Position numbers and translations under genes: made by a program. DNA of 64,000 nucleotides from Symsagittifera roscoffensis (lineage: Eukaryota > Xenacoelomorpha > Acoela > Convolutidae), in the NCBI RefSeq assembly GCF_963678635.1, contig NC_087071.1, forward strand, positions 11,109,088-11,173,087. The letters are read 5' to 3'. Each line of letters begins with the position of its first letter. Position 1 is the stretch's first letter. The notes beneath the pieces are model-generated. The model searched no databases, had not been told where the DNA came from, and worked only from the letters and a program-made list of their open reading frames with translations. Of this stretch, positions 22,301 to 33,000 are shown in pieces.

Positions 22301-23785
22301 AACGGTCAGTACCGCGCAACTGAACTTCTGCCAGAGAGTAGTAAACAAACAAACCATCATTGATTCCCACAGTGCTTCCTGCTCATCTGATCCTCTGGAG
22401 ATATCATTCGTCCCAACTAAGATCATCACATTGGGTATCTTCCCAGGATTCATCAGCTCCACCATGCGATATAATTGGGCAATCGTCGCGCCTCCAAAGG
22501 CCATCACCGTGGTGACCCATGAGGTCCTCAAATTCGACAGCACTCTGACTAAGCTGTCTCCCAATATCAGGTGAGATGTCCCGAGTGGTGGTTGCTGCAG
22601 GTTCACAGCCGGGCTCCAGGTAGCTCGATTGAAGCAGGCTCTCGGATCTGTCTCCGGAACTCCCGTGAAATTATACTTCAATTGATTATTCTTCTGCACG
22701 TCTATTACACGAGACACTTTCTTCGCTGGCATCTTCCTTACTTTCCTCTCTGGGATTCTCGAGTTCCCCATGAGTGGTGTCACGTTACTCATCCCTTGTC
22801 TGATTACTGTCTGGGAGAGTTGTACTCTGCCCGTATCGTCAATCGTTCCATAGGGTGCAGTCACCCCGGAACCTGGTGCATTCTTGTTAGCGACCAATCG
22901 TCCAGCTGTCTCTATCAGTTTTCTCACTGTCTGTTCTACGACGGGGTCACCCAAGGTGTCGCTAGGATCCGGGATTGTTACTCGATTTGTCTCCATTGGA
23001 GGTCGTGTCTCCGTTGTTTGACTAATTTCTCGAGGTGTCAAGAGCTCCATCGGGGACTGCCCACGAGGAATATCCCTTGCAGGTATCACTTTCTCAATGG
23101 ACGTCGTCAACGCCACCTGCTCCGATCGCTCTTTGTATTCCTGCCTTAAGCGTTCGATCTCTTGACCCTGCTTTTTGTTGCAGTCTTCAAACAACTTTCT
23201 CCACATGTCCCGGTCTTCCTCCATCGCCAGCATGGTCTTCGTCATATCGTCTAACTCCTTCTTCGTACTTCTCAACTGATCGTTCATCTCGTCCAGATCT
23301 TGTATGGTTTGGTTCGTCTGAACCTTCTGTGTTACTTTCGCCCCTTTTGGTGGCACAGCTGCTCTCAGTGGTGAACCAGACGAGGTCGCCTCGCTGTTCA
23401 TCTCCCGATGCATTCTCGTCAGCCCAGGTTTAGGCTTAGAGGGCATTGGTATCTCACCTGGTTGGTAAGTCCTAGAACTTCCCAACCCAGGCTCATTCGC
23501 CAAGTCACTCCCTGAGAGAGCCCCGTTTCTCCACCTCATCACTCTCATGTTCGGGCGGTCTACTACTCCTCTTTCTCCATATGCTGCCATCAACAGGACT
23601 TCCGTGGGGCGGTCCCCACGGTTGTCGTGCCCCAAGATGTTAATCAGGGCGGTCAGCAACATGACCACCTCTGGGTCCTCCAGAGCGAAGTCTCGTTCGA
23701 TCAGCCGACGATAGATCGCATCTACCATCGGTCCTACATATGCCTCTGCCAGGTCCATCAATTCATCCAGGTTGAAGTTGTCCAT
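19373..23785 (-). pseudogene. Element 2 ORF2, part A: coiled coil, SGNH hydrolase and SGNH-like domain
   Basis: It starts at ATG 23785, 380 bp after the Pol stop, and runs 1,470 codons. A short N-terminal helical region (DLAEAYVG..., LLTALI) is shared with element 1, then a coiled coil (residues ~165-225). The SGNH hydrolase spans residues ~395-590 with ILGDSLVR, FGGAT, VGTNDISRG and DGIHFD, so all four signature residues are kept. A second degenerate SGNH-like domain (residues ~880-1110) has ANSEF, AGINDH and DDDH. SGNH domains occur as the ORF1 esterase of CR1-type LINEs and as the OSK domain of Oskar; in a gypsy-type LTR element this is unusual to me. The frame is lost near 19390 through a 1-nt deletion relative to element 1. 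Confidence 0.85.
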
Positions 23786-24165
23786 TCTATTCTTTTCAAG
23801 TTTGATTCGATTCTTTGACTCAAGTGAGTAATTTAAATGATCAATCAGGATCTAGAAAAGGAATCACGACTGTCACACCTGCCAGTTTCACCTTATATTG
23901 TTAAAATCTGCTTAAAACAGTTCAGATAAAAAGATATTTATCCTAAAATTTATTAAAATCAATTGGTTTCTAAAATTTTGGAATTCGACCTAAGATTGGA
24001 CAGTCCAAACTTTGGATCTATTCCCAAGATCGTCATTTAGTTGTTCATGGTCACTAACCCCTACTTACCCATGATCTTAATAACCTAACACATAACATAA
24101 CATAACGCACCTCTCACATATTACACACAACTTAGTCTTTGGCCTAACACCCTCTCGCACATCAC
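23786..24165 (-). other. Gap between Pol and ORF2 of element 2
   Basis: 380 bp, AT-rich, no gene. It contains the palindrome TTGGACAGTCCAA (23996-24008), the third occurrence of the GGACAGTCC core in non-coding parts of this element. It probably holds the signal for ORF2 expression, by analogy with the same gap in element 1. Confidence 0.6.
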
Positions 24166-27063
24166 TCAGCCTATACTTAAGTAATATTTCTTATGTAGAT
24201 ATACTTGTATGTTCGTATCAGAGAATATCACGTGTACAAGCGCGTACAATTCCCGAGGATGCAGTCTTCCTCTATTTGGATCGTACACTGGAAGCGAGAG
24301 CTCCTTCACGTCCATTTCCACAAGGAAGTCCCTCAGCCTCGTCAAAGACAAGACTAGGTTTTCTGGGTCCACGTGCTGCTTCTCCGTCGCCCTCGTTACC
24401 AAGAAGCACAAGTACTTTCCCGGTATCTGCGACACCGCCGGAGGTAAGGCTGCTACGCCCCCTATCCCCGGTCTTTGCTTCCAAAGGAATTCCACGTTTT
24501 TATATTCCCTCTTAAAATCTGCCGCTAGCGCCGTCCTAAAACTCATGTCTGCGGTGATAGCTACCGCACATGTTCTGTTTGTGAGTATGAAATCACTGTC
24601 TGTTAGTATTATGTTACTAGAATATTCATTTGGTAAATTAAAATATGACTCAACTACCCTGCCTATGTCAGGTTTCTTAGGTTCTTCGCCTGTTTCTGCT
24701 TCTAAGTTTCCTGTTTCTCTTGCTATTCTCAATTTTTTTATTATCAAGTTTTCAGTGTGGGTAAGTCCTACCCCCACTCCCCGGACAAAAATATCCATCG
24801 GCGTCCCCGTCGATCGCATACCGGGTATTAAGTCAAGATTAGAAGCTGGAATGAGAAGTTGTCCTTCCTGGGCAGCCCAGGAAGGATCATCTCGTTCGGT
24901 CTTAATGTATTTCGCGCTTTCGCGATCTACGTCTTGAATCGTAACGCTGGTCATTTTGGGGTCTGATGTCATTTCGTTCAGCCACTCTAAGACACGCAGG
25001 TTCGTCAGGTCTTGTTCATTTGACTGCTGTTGCTCATCGTCGAACTCCACCTCGGGTTTCGACCAGTCGTCAACCCACTCATCGTTGTGATCATCGACTA
25101 TGTCAATGTCTTGTGACACGGTTATTTCCTCTAAACCCACTACTTCCTCCACTATTTTCTTTAGATCTATCCTATCCACTACAAAGTCGTCACCGTAAGG
25201 ATTGTATTTCTTTCTTGGTCTCGTCCCGTCTTTCTGACGAGTCTGCATCGTGAACGGAAGATCTGGTTCCATGTTCTTGGGAATCTCTGTCTGTTCGGAA
25301 TCCTGCCAATCTTCCTCTGCGTAGGGCAAGGTTTCATCGTCTGCTTCGATCTGTTCGTTTGGATCCAGGTCCAATGGTGTATCCGTGCCTTCCTCTACGA
25401 CTTCGTTTCCATCGTTCTTCTCCCTGGTGCCTTTTTCATTGATCTCACAAGCAGGGTCCATCATTAGATAATCCCCTTCTTCCATGTCTGCAGGTATACA
25501 CCAGTCTTCTGTCGATGGATTGTGTGGCTTGATGTTCTCGTAGTGGGCGGCTCGGCCAGTACTCAGTCTATAAAAACGTCCCTCCTGGTGCACCTCCGTA
25601 ATCATGAAGGGTCCCCTCCACTTTTTTAGAAGCTTCTTTGTTCCTTTCGGTGGTATAACGTTCTGAAATACCCATACGTAGTCTCCCACCGAGTAGGCCT
25701 TTGCACCAGCTGCTTTCTTGTCGAATCTTTTCCTCTGCCTTGCCTGTGCCTGCTGAGTGTTTCGTCTACACAAATCGTTCAACTCCTGTTGGCGTTTGAT
25801 CACATCCCTCACGTAGAACTGTGGGGACGTTTTCTTTCCCTCATACTCTGGGTAGAAGAATGTCAAGGGTAAAGACTTCTCGTGTCCCGTCAGCATCATG
25901 TGTGGACTGACTCCAGTGGTGGAGTGTTGCGTGCTATTATAAGCTCCCATCACCTGTGGAAGGTATCTGTCCCAATCGGTCATGTACCTGGAACAATATA
26001 CCCTCAGCATCGACACTAACGTCCTATTCTGTCTTTCCACTAAGCCATTCGTCTGAGGGTGGTATGTCGTGGAGTGAGCCTGAGCGACTTGTGACCGTCT
26101 CATAAGCTCTTTCGTAAGCTCGCCTACGAAAGCCGTTCCATTGTCCGATTGAAACGTCATTGGACATCCGTGTCTTGCTATCCACGTATTGATCAGGTGG
26201 TCGCATGTCTCTTCCGCCGAGGCAGTGATGCAGGGCACGGCCTCTGCATACTTCGTGAAGTGATCTATCATGACCAAGACTTGGTTGTAACCGCTGTCTG
26301 TCATGCATATCTTCTGGTGATCTATCTGCACCACCTCGTTGAATTCAGACGACTCAATTGATTGTAAAGGAAATCGCAACTTCCTAGGATCCTTGACCTG
26401 TTGGCATGACAGACATGCTGTCACCCATTTCTCGCATGCCTTTTTCATCCCAGGCCACTCAAAGCGCTTCAGGATCCTCTGATACACTTTGTCGATCCCT
26501 TGATGGCCCATCTGATCATGCGACCTGAATAATAGTTCTGTCTGATAGAGTTGCGGCAACACTATCGCGTTATATTTGTATAAGACCTTGTCTTCTTCTC
26601 TTCTCCTGCAAGCCACGATCCCGTCCTTGTTCAGATATAATCTCCCCTCCTTCTGCATGAAGTATTGTCTCAGGATCCTATAGCTGTCTTCTTCCAGGTC
26701 ACCTTTGTCAGGTGCACCGTTTTCTATCCACCTTTTTAGGTTGCTTGTCATGCGATCATTTCTCTGCGCCCTTAGAAGGTCCGAGAGTCTGTATCTCGCC
26801 TTCAAGTACGTCTTCATGACTCTCATCTGACTGTTCAGCTCGTTGGGCTGATGTGTGTCTTCTTCCATCTTAACGCACCAAATCTTCGCCAACGGTTGTG
26901 TTTCTTGTTGAAACGGCTGAAGATCAGTCCTGACTACCTCTTTCTGCGGCAACAGGCTTATCGAACGTTTCGATACCGCTATCGTTTCTAAGTCATCCGC
27001 TGCGTTGTCAAAGACTCTTTCGCTTGGTATTAGGTAGCGATCACTGTCAGGATCCTGGTACAC
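24166..27063 (-). CDS. Element 2 Pol, second part: integrase plus macro-like domain
   Basis: It follows the upstream frame directly after a TAG (27066-27064) and begins with GTG, so it probably needs readthrough or is separated by a nonsense mutation. Residues ~179-222 are the HHCC zinc module (GHQG, then TACLSCQQVK). The catalytic core has D in VQIDHQ (~248), D in FQSDNG (~308) and E in NGLVE (~344), a DD35E arrangement, all intact. A GPF-type motif follows at ~490. Residues ~540-790 are acidic and disordered. A conserved VRGVGVGLTHTEN precedes the C-terminal macro-like domain (~812-965): ITADMS, FKREY, GIGG, YLCFLVTR, LSLPVYDPNRG, YLHKK. The fold resembles Poa1p/TARG1 macrodomains that bind or hydrolyse ADP-ribose; the usual GCGLD loop is altered. 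The CDS ends 380 bp before ORF2. Confidence 0.85.
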   Translation of the reverse strand: MYQDPDSDRYLIPSERVFDNAADDLETIAVSKRSISLLPQKEVVRTDLQPFQQETQPLAKIWCVKMEEDTHQPNELNSQMRVMKTYLKARYRLSDLLRAQRNDRMTSNLKRWIENGAPDKGDLEEDSYRILRQYFMQKEGRLYLNKDGIVACRRREEDKVLYKYNAIVLPQLYQTELLFRSHDQMGHQGIDKVYQRILKRFEWPGMKKACEKWVTACLSCQQVKDPRKLRFPLQSIESSEFNEVVQIDHQKICMTDSGYNQVLVMIDHFTKYAEAVPCITASAEETCDHLINTWIARHGCPMTFQSDNGTAFVGELTKELMRRSQVAQAHSTTYHPQTNGLVERQNRTLVSMLRVYCSRYMTDWDRYLPQVMGAYNSTQHSTTGVSPHMMLTGHEKSLPLTFFYPEYEGKKTSPQFYVRDVIKRQQELNDLCRRNTQQAQARQRKRFDKKAAGAKAYSVGDYVWVFQNVIPPKGTKKLLKKWRGPFMITEVHQEGRFYRLSTGRAAHYENIKPHNPSTEDWCIPADMEEGDYLMMDPACEINEKGTREKNDGNEVVEEGTDTPLDLDPNEQIEADDETLPYAEEDWQDSEQTEIPKNMEPDLPFTMQTRQKDGTRPRKKYNPYGDDFVVDRIDLKKIVEEVVGLEEITVSQDIDIVDDHNDEWVDDWSKPEVEFDDEQQQSNEQDLTNLRVLEWLNEMTSDPKMTSVTIQDVDRESAKYIKTERDDPSWAAQEGQLLIPASNLDLIPGMRSTGTPMDIFVRGVGVGLTHTENLIIKKLRIARETGNLEAETGEEPKKPDIGRVVESYFNLPNEYSSNIILTDSDFILTNRTCAVAITADMSFRTALAADFKREYKNVEFLWKQRPGIGGVAALPPAVSQIPGKYLCFLVTRATEKQHVDPENLVLSLTRLRDFLVEMDVKELSLPVYDPNRGRLHPRELYALVHVIFSDTNIQVYLHKKYYLSIG
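24776..24786 (-). promoter_or_regulatory. Internal polypurine-tract-like site, element 2
   Basis: GTCCGGGGAGT on the minus strand, within a ~40-bp block that is nearly identical to 1893-1930 of element 1. It matches the terminal polypurine tract and follows a T-rich run. Confidence 0.5.
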
Positions 27064-30000
27064 CTATCTGTCCAGGTTTCTCGCCCGAGTTTCCACTAGT
27101 AGCGTGTGTATCGCCAGTTCTGACAGTTCTGATCCCGAGGTCGAATCCCTGTCTGAATAGGTGTTCATTCTCGAGCTTTCTGACTGATCATCTGTCGAAG
27201 AGGTTGTGCTGGAGACTGCACGCTCCTCCAGATCATGTCTGTGCTTTCTTCGCATCCATCTGAACTCCCCGGACAAAACTTTGTTCTCTAGGTCCTGTTT
27301 CTCATCAGGAATTTTCTCGTCTATCTCAGACTCCCCGGACAAATTTCCTTGTCCCGGGTGTTGATCTTGTGATCGCTGGTTTTTCTCCTCATCCTTCTCC
27401 CCGGACAAATAGTCTTGCAGCAGATTTTGTTCTACTTCTTCACCCTCTTTTTCCCGGTCTACAAAGGTGACAGTTTTCTTTTGCTTGCCGCTCTCCTGTC
27501 CTTTCTGTCCGTAAGAAGTACTGGTTAAAATCTCCTGGGGTATTGAGGATACTAGTTGCTGAACTATTGTCCTACAATCCCTCTTGTTCTCTTCGTGCTG
27601 TTGTCTGGACGGCATGATCTTCACTTTCTCACTGACTGTTAGCGATGCCACTGCTGCTGTCCACTCGGGGTCATCTCTGGTCACTTCTCTTTCTAACAAT
27701 CCACCCATTATCCGCATCACTTGTGGTGTGACTTGCACCGTTTTATCCAATAATGAGAGGCTGTTTATATTCATGCGAGAGAGTTCTTGCTGGACCAGGT
27801 TCGAGCGCAGCAACAAATCCAAGGGGACCGGGTCCTCCCTTGACAGGATCTTTATCTCGGCTGCTTTCTCTACAGGTAACTCAGGATGCCCCGGAATTGG
27901 ATGTCCAGACTTATCCAACCATCTCGTTAAGGGAAGCGCTTCATAAGTTTCTTTGTCCAGAAACGAGAATCCCTCCTTTACTTCCGCCTGATTGGCCTGC
28001 TTCTGCTCCAATCTTTCATAGAACTCAGTTTTCTTGCTGAGACTGTCAGCATTCTGATGTTTATCACGCATCCTGTGTTCGATTATCATATGGTAGCCAT
28101 CCAGTCTTACTATCCATCTACCAATATAACTCTGATCCATCGAGTAGGTCTTCAACCAGGATAACGCTCTGTTGTCCACGCGTAACTTGAAGGGAGCGCT
28201 CCCCAAGTATGCACGGTACTTCTCCACGAAGGTAACTACTGCAAACATTTCTGCTTTTGGTGCGCCATATTTCATCTCTGTGTCACTCAAGACTTTGCTG
28301 CCGTATGCAATGGGACGGAGAACTGCTCTTCCGTTCCATTCTTGCTCCTGATGCAATATTCCTGAGATGGCCACCACCGATGCGTCTGTGTCGAGAACAT
28401 ACATGCCCTTTTCTGTAGGCATGCCCAGCACTGGCGCTTCGCACAGTTCCCGCTTTATGTTCTCGAAAGCAACTTGTGCCTCATCGTTCCATTCGAACTT
28501 TTTCCCTTTGTTGCGCATCAGCTTCTGCATCGGGTACACCTTGTCCGCGTATCCTTTTATGAATTCTCGGTAGTAATTGGCAAACCCTAGGAAGCTCATG
28601 AGCTGTGTGTCCGTTCTAGGAGCTTTCCATGTCAGCACAGCCTCTACTGCTTCTGGATCTGGCCTCACACCATGCCGGTCCACCATTCTTCCCAGGTACT
28701 TGATCGAATCCCTAAGGATTTCACATTTCGATGGTTTGCATTTCAAGCCTGCTCTTTTCATACATCCGAAGACCTCATCGAGTCGATCAATGTGATCCTC
28801 CAGGGTTGGTGTCGCTATGACTACGTCATCCACGTAGCACATCAAGAGATTCCCGTACTTTTTGGTCACTCCTGTCAAAGCCTGAGCCATCAGCCTTTGA
28901 AAAGTTGCTGTTGCATTGCACAAGCCGAAGGGCATCCTCTTCCACTGGTACAACCCCAATTCGCACGCGAATCCGGTTTTCTCCCTGTCCTTCTTTCGCA
29001 GAGGAACCTGCCAGAAGGCAGAACCCAAGTCCAATGTGGTGAAGAACTTTGCATCACCAAGTTTGGATAGGCTCTCGTCTATTCGCGGTATCGGGTACGC
29101 ATCTTTAATCGTTACCGCGTTCAAGTAACGAAAGTCGCAACAAAATCTAAGCTGCCCCCCTTTCTTTTTCGCCATTACTACTCCGCAAGCCCATGGTGAT
29201 TTCGAGGGTTCTATCATGTCGTATTCAAGCAACATTTCTATTTCCGCTCGGCACGCTTCCGATTTATGTGGCGTCATTCGCCTTGCGCCTTCCCTATGGG
29301 AAACGGCGCCCTCTTCAAGTTCGATTTCGTGTTCGACGAAATTACAGCAACCGATGTCCGCCTTATGTTTTGAAAATACTTCGGCGTTCCGATCTAGGAG
29401 GTCCCGCAATTTTTCAAAATCTCCCTCACCTATTTTTCCTTTTAAATGTTCTATTTCTGGCAAAACCGGTTTGTCAGAATCTAGTTCATATGACGAGGGG
29501 CGTTCCGGAAAATTCGAGCAGCTTGATAAGCCGTCGTCCGTTTCGGATTTCATTGAAAACAATTTACGAATAGATTTTAATTCATCAATCCTCTTTAAAA
29601 TTTTATCTTTATTGGCATGATAAGGACAGTCTTTCACACTATATTTCTTCAAGTTTTGTGTCTCTTCATAGTCGGTCCTCATCGGCAATGCGTAACCAAG
29701 CTTGTTTCCACGCTGGATTGAAACCGTGGTGTCCAGTGTGTTCAACAACACACTGACACACAGTCCGTTTCGCGTTACCGAGAAGCTCCGGCCTAAAATC
29801 ACCGAACTCTGACTATTTGGATTCGGTACTAAGCAAACCTGTTTACTATCACTTAACGAATTTAAACTTCTCATTCTAAAAATCGCTACTACAGCTTGTC
29901 CTGGTTGTAATTTTACTTTTCTATCCAAAAAAACTGGTACCTTATTCTCGTCTGTTATTATCCTATTAATTGGTCTCTTAACATACTTTCGGTCCGGGTT

Positions 30001-33000
30001 TCTAATCCGTATTAGACCGTTGTTCAAGTCAATCATCACGTCAAAGTTCCTGACAAAATCTCTGCCCAAGATGAATTGGTCGGCGTCGTCCAGATTCTCT
30101 ACCACCAGGAAGCTCATCCAAAGGTTCCGTCCTCCCATGTGAAGGACCGTCACCGGTGTTCTTCCAGCTACGTAGATAGCTCCTCGATTTGCAGCGGCTA
30201 GTCGGAGATTCGTAGGAATCAGATCTTCCCGCGTGAAGCCCATTCTCTCCCAGGTTTTTATCGGCATCACACTCACCACCGCGCCTGTGTCCAGAAGCCC
30301 TTTGACTCCGATTTTTGTTCCGTTGGTGTCAAGCAGGTGTGCTGTCACATCTGCTTCATATCCAATATGTACCGCGTCTTGTTCCATCATGGCGTCATGG
30401 CCTATCCTGCGGACTTTGAGTTCCTCTTCACCCAAATAGATCTGCCCCATTTGGTCATCATCTGTTGTTATGTAAGTCCTGGTGTAGATGCTGATTCCAT
30501 CCACGTTCAGCATTATTTGATACGGCCCATAGACCTCCAAGTAGCGTCCATGAAGTTTCTTCATGCGAGGGCCACCCGTCGTTAGTAGTGCTCGCACAGC
30601 TCTCGACTCAGTGCGTGGCTCCACCTGCCTCAGATAATCTGCATATGTGTCCAAATGCATTAAAGTGAACTCTGATGGTTCACTCAAATTTCTTATTACC
30701 TGGTGTCCAGCCACTGAGATTATCGACTGTATCTTCTTTCCCTGCGGCGCCATGCCGAACCTCTTACCGGAGATCACTTTAAGTTTCATATCTAAACTGC
30801 TTGGTGTTTTCGTCTCTTCGAACTCCGTTGCCTCGAAGGTATTCAGTTGCTCCTGAAGCTTTTCATTTTCCAGTTCAAGTTTCACTTTTTGTTCGATCTC
30901 TTTGGTCACCAATTCCTGCTGTACTCTATTTAGAGCATCCTTTGCGGCTGCCTTATAATCGATCTTGAAGTCATCGGCCGCAGTTGCTGGTTCCGGTTCA
31001 CGTGCTTCCTCTGTTACCGCTTGCATCTTCTTTGCCACCAGCTCTTGAGGTTTATCCTTTCTGCGTGCCTCCGCTTCACTCAAAAGTCGAGCCTTGCTGG
31101 CTTTCACTCCTGACAAAGCTTCTTCATGTCTTGGATGCTTGATGTCTGCCACTGCATCCCAGAATTGCGGACAATCTGATTTAAAATGACCTTCCAAGTT
31201 ACAAAAGAAACACCTCGGGCCGAATTTCGCAATTACTCCTCTCATGAAATCCTCATGATCCAACTCTGACGCATCTTCGTCCTCGAGGCTAAAGCCTATT
31301 GCTTTCATGCCTTGTTTGTAAGCTGGGCATGCTGACACATGATGGTCTGTTGAACTGCAATTAGCACAAGAACGTCTCTTGTCCATATCATCCCTCGGTT
31401 TATACCAATTGTTCTCTTGGTTTGCTGGTCCGTTGTTAAAATTGCCATAATTGTTCTTGTAATATCCAGATCTCGAAGGAGGTTTCAACAAAAGATACTC
31501 TTTTGATTTGAGCCTCAACTCCTCCGGTGTTGGCGCATTAGTTGATAGTGGTGTGTAATGCGTTGCTAGCATCGTACGAAGTTCATCATTTTTCACACCA
31601 TCGATGAATTTTGAGGCTACGGCCAGGTTCATCCTTCGGTTTGACTCATCCGGTTGGCTGCGTCTTCTCAGCATTTCCAAATCATCGAGAAACTTGTCTA
31701 TTGTTTCATCTTCTCGTTGCCTCCGTTTCTCGAAGCGCATCATCGCCTGGTGCCCCTGCACCCCTGATCCGAAACGGTTTAACAAGATTTCGAAGATTTT
31801 CTCAGCAGTGTCACGTTGATACTGTTTCTTAGCCATGACACAGTTCAGGGCTGTCCCTTCTAAGTTGCTGGTGAGCGCGCTGCATTCCTGTCTCTCCGAC
31901 AAGTCCTCTTCCTCGAAATGCAGCTTCATTACCTCTATCCAGGTATCAATACAGCCATCAGATTCATCCTTGTAGCATCTTGGCTTCTTAAAGACTCTTC
32001 TGGACTTTTCACTGCGTTCATTGGTTCTAGATAACCGCGTCAGGAATGTCTCCAAAGACCTGTTCAGGGGTTCAAATGCTGTGGCCATTGCCGTAGCATC
32101 CCTTGAGTGTCCCGCCTGAGTGTCCTCACACCTTGTCGAAGGCTCTGTGTGCGGTGCATCCCTGCAATCCGAATCACCATGAGCGTTTCCCGCTTGGCCC
32201 ATGTGACTCCTCCTCGGGCTTGTATGCCCCATGTTGCCAGAATCGCTTCTCCCGGTCGCATGTGTGCTTTGCGTTGGTCGTTCGTTCGAGGTTTGTCTGT
32301 TCCCCGTTGAACTTGCTCTACTGTTCGGGCCCCATGCTGTATTACCCCTTGTGGCATAGCCTGATGAACTGCCCCTGCCTCTAGTGGATCCATTTGTCTT
32401 CCTCCTTTGATGTTCATTGAAGTTCACCCTCGGTTCCCTGCTGGGACCTCCCGAGTTCGGCTCTCCTTCTTTTGGTCCACTCTTGCTGCTTAGTAGCCCG
32501 TCCAACCTATCCATGATAGCCTGCGTTCGCCTCTCCATCATCGCGTCTATCTTTGTGTCAAGAGACCCAAGAGACTGCTCTTGCTGAATTCTTAACTTCT
32601 CCATTTCGGCTCTTAAGCGTAACTCCCTCTGTTCCGCCTCTCTTGTCATTCGCGACAAGTTCCTCGTCATATGTTCGTCCGTTCTTTCTTTCAAGCGTTT
32701 TTCGCTTCTGCCAACTTCTTGTCTGTTGCGGTTTATTTCTTCCCGCAGACTTTCTCTTTCAATGTGAACTGCTCTTTCCAGTACACTCATCCTTATCGAC
32801 ATCTGTTCATTTTGTTCTCCTAAACTGCCCACTATGTTGTTAAAGGCTTCCTCTAGTGCTGCCCCGTTATCCATGAGGGGCGTCACTAGTGGTGGTGTAA
32901 CTCTGTCGGTCCCAGGTAGCTTCGTGCTGGTAGAGATCCGGGCCTTGACTCTCTGTCTTGACGTTTTATCATTATCTATTTCAGGATCCGCTAACGCGTT

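Noticed and set aside
3006-27066. Altered genetic code as an explanation for the in-frame TAA/TAG codons
   Set aside because: TAA and TAG also terminate ORFs normally in this window and the host gene reads with the standard code; nonsense mutation or readthrough is simpler.
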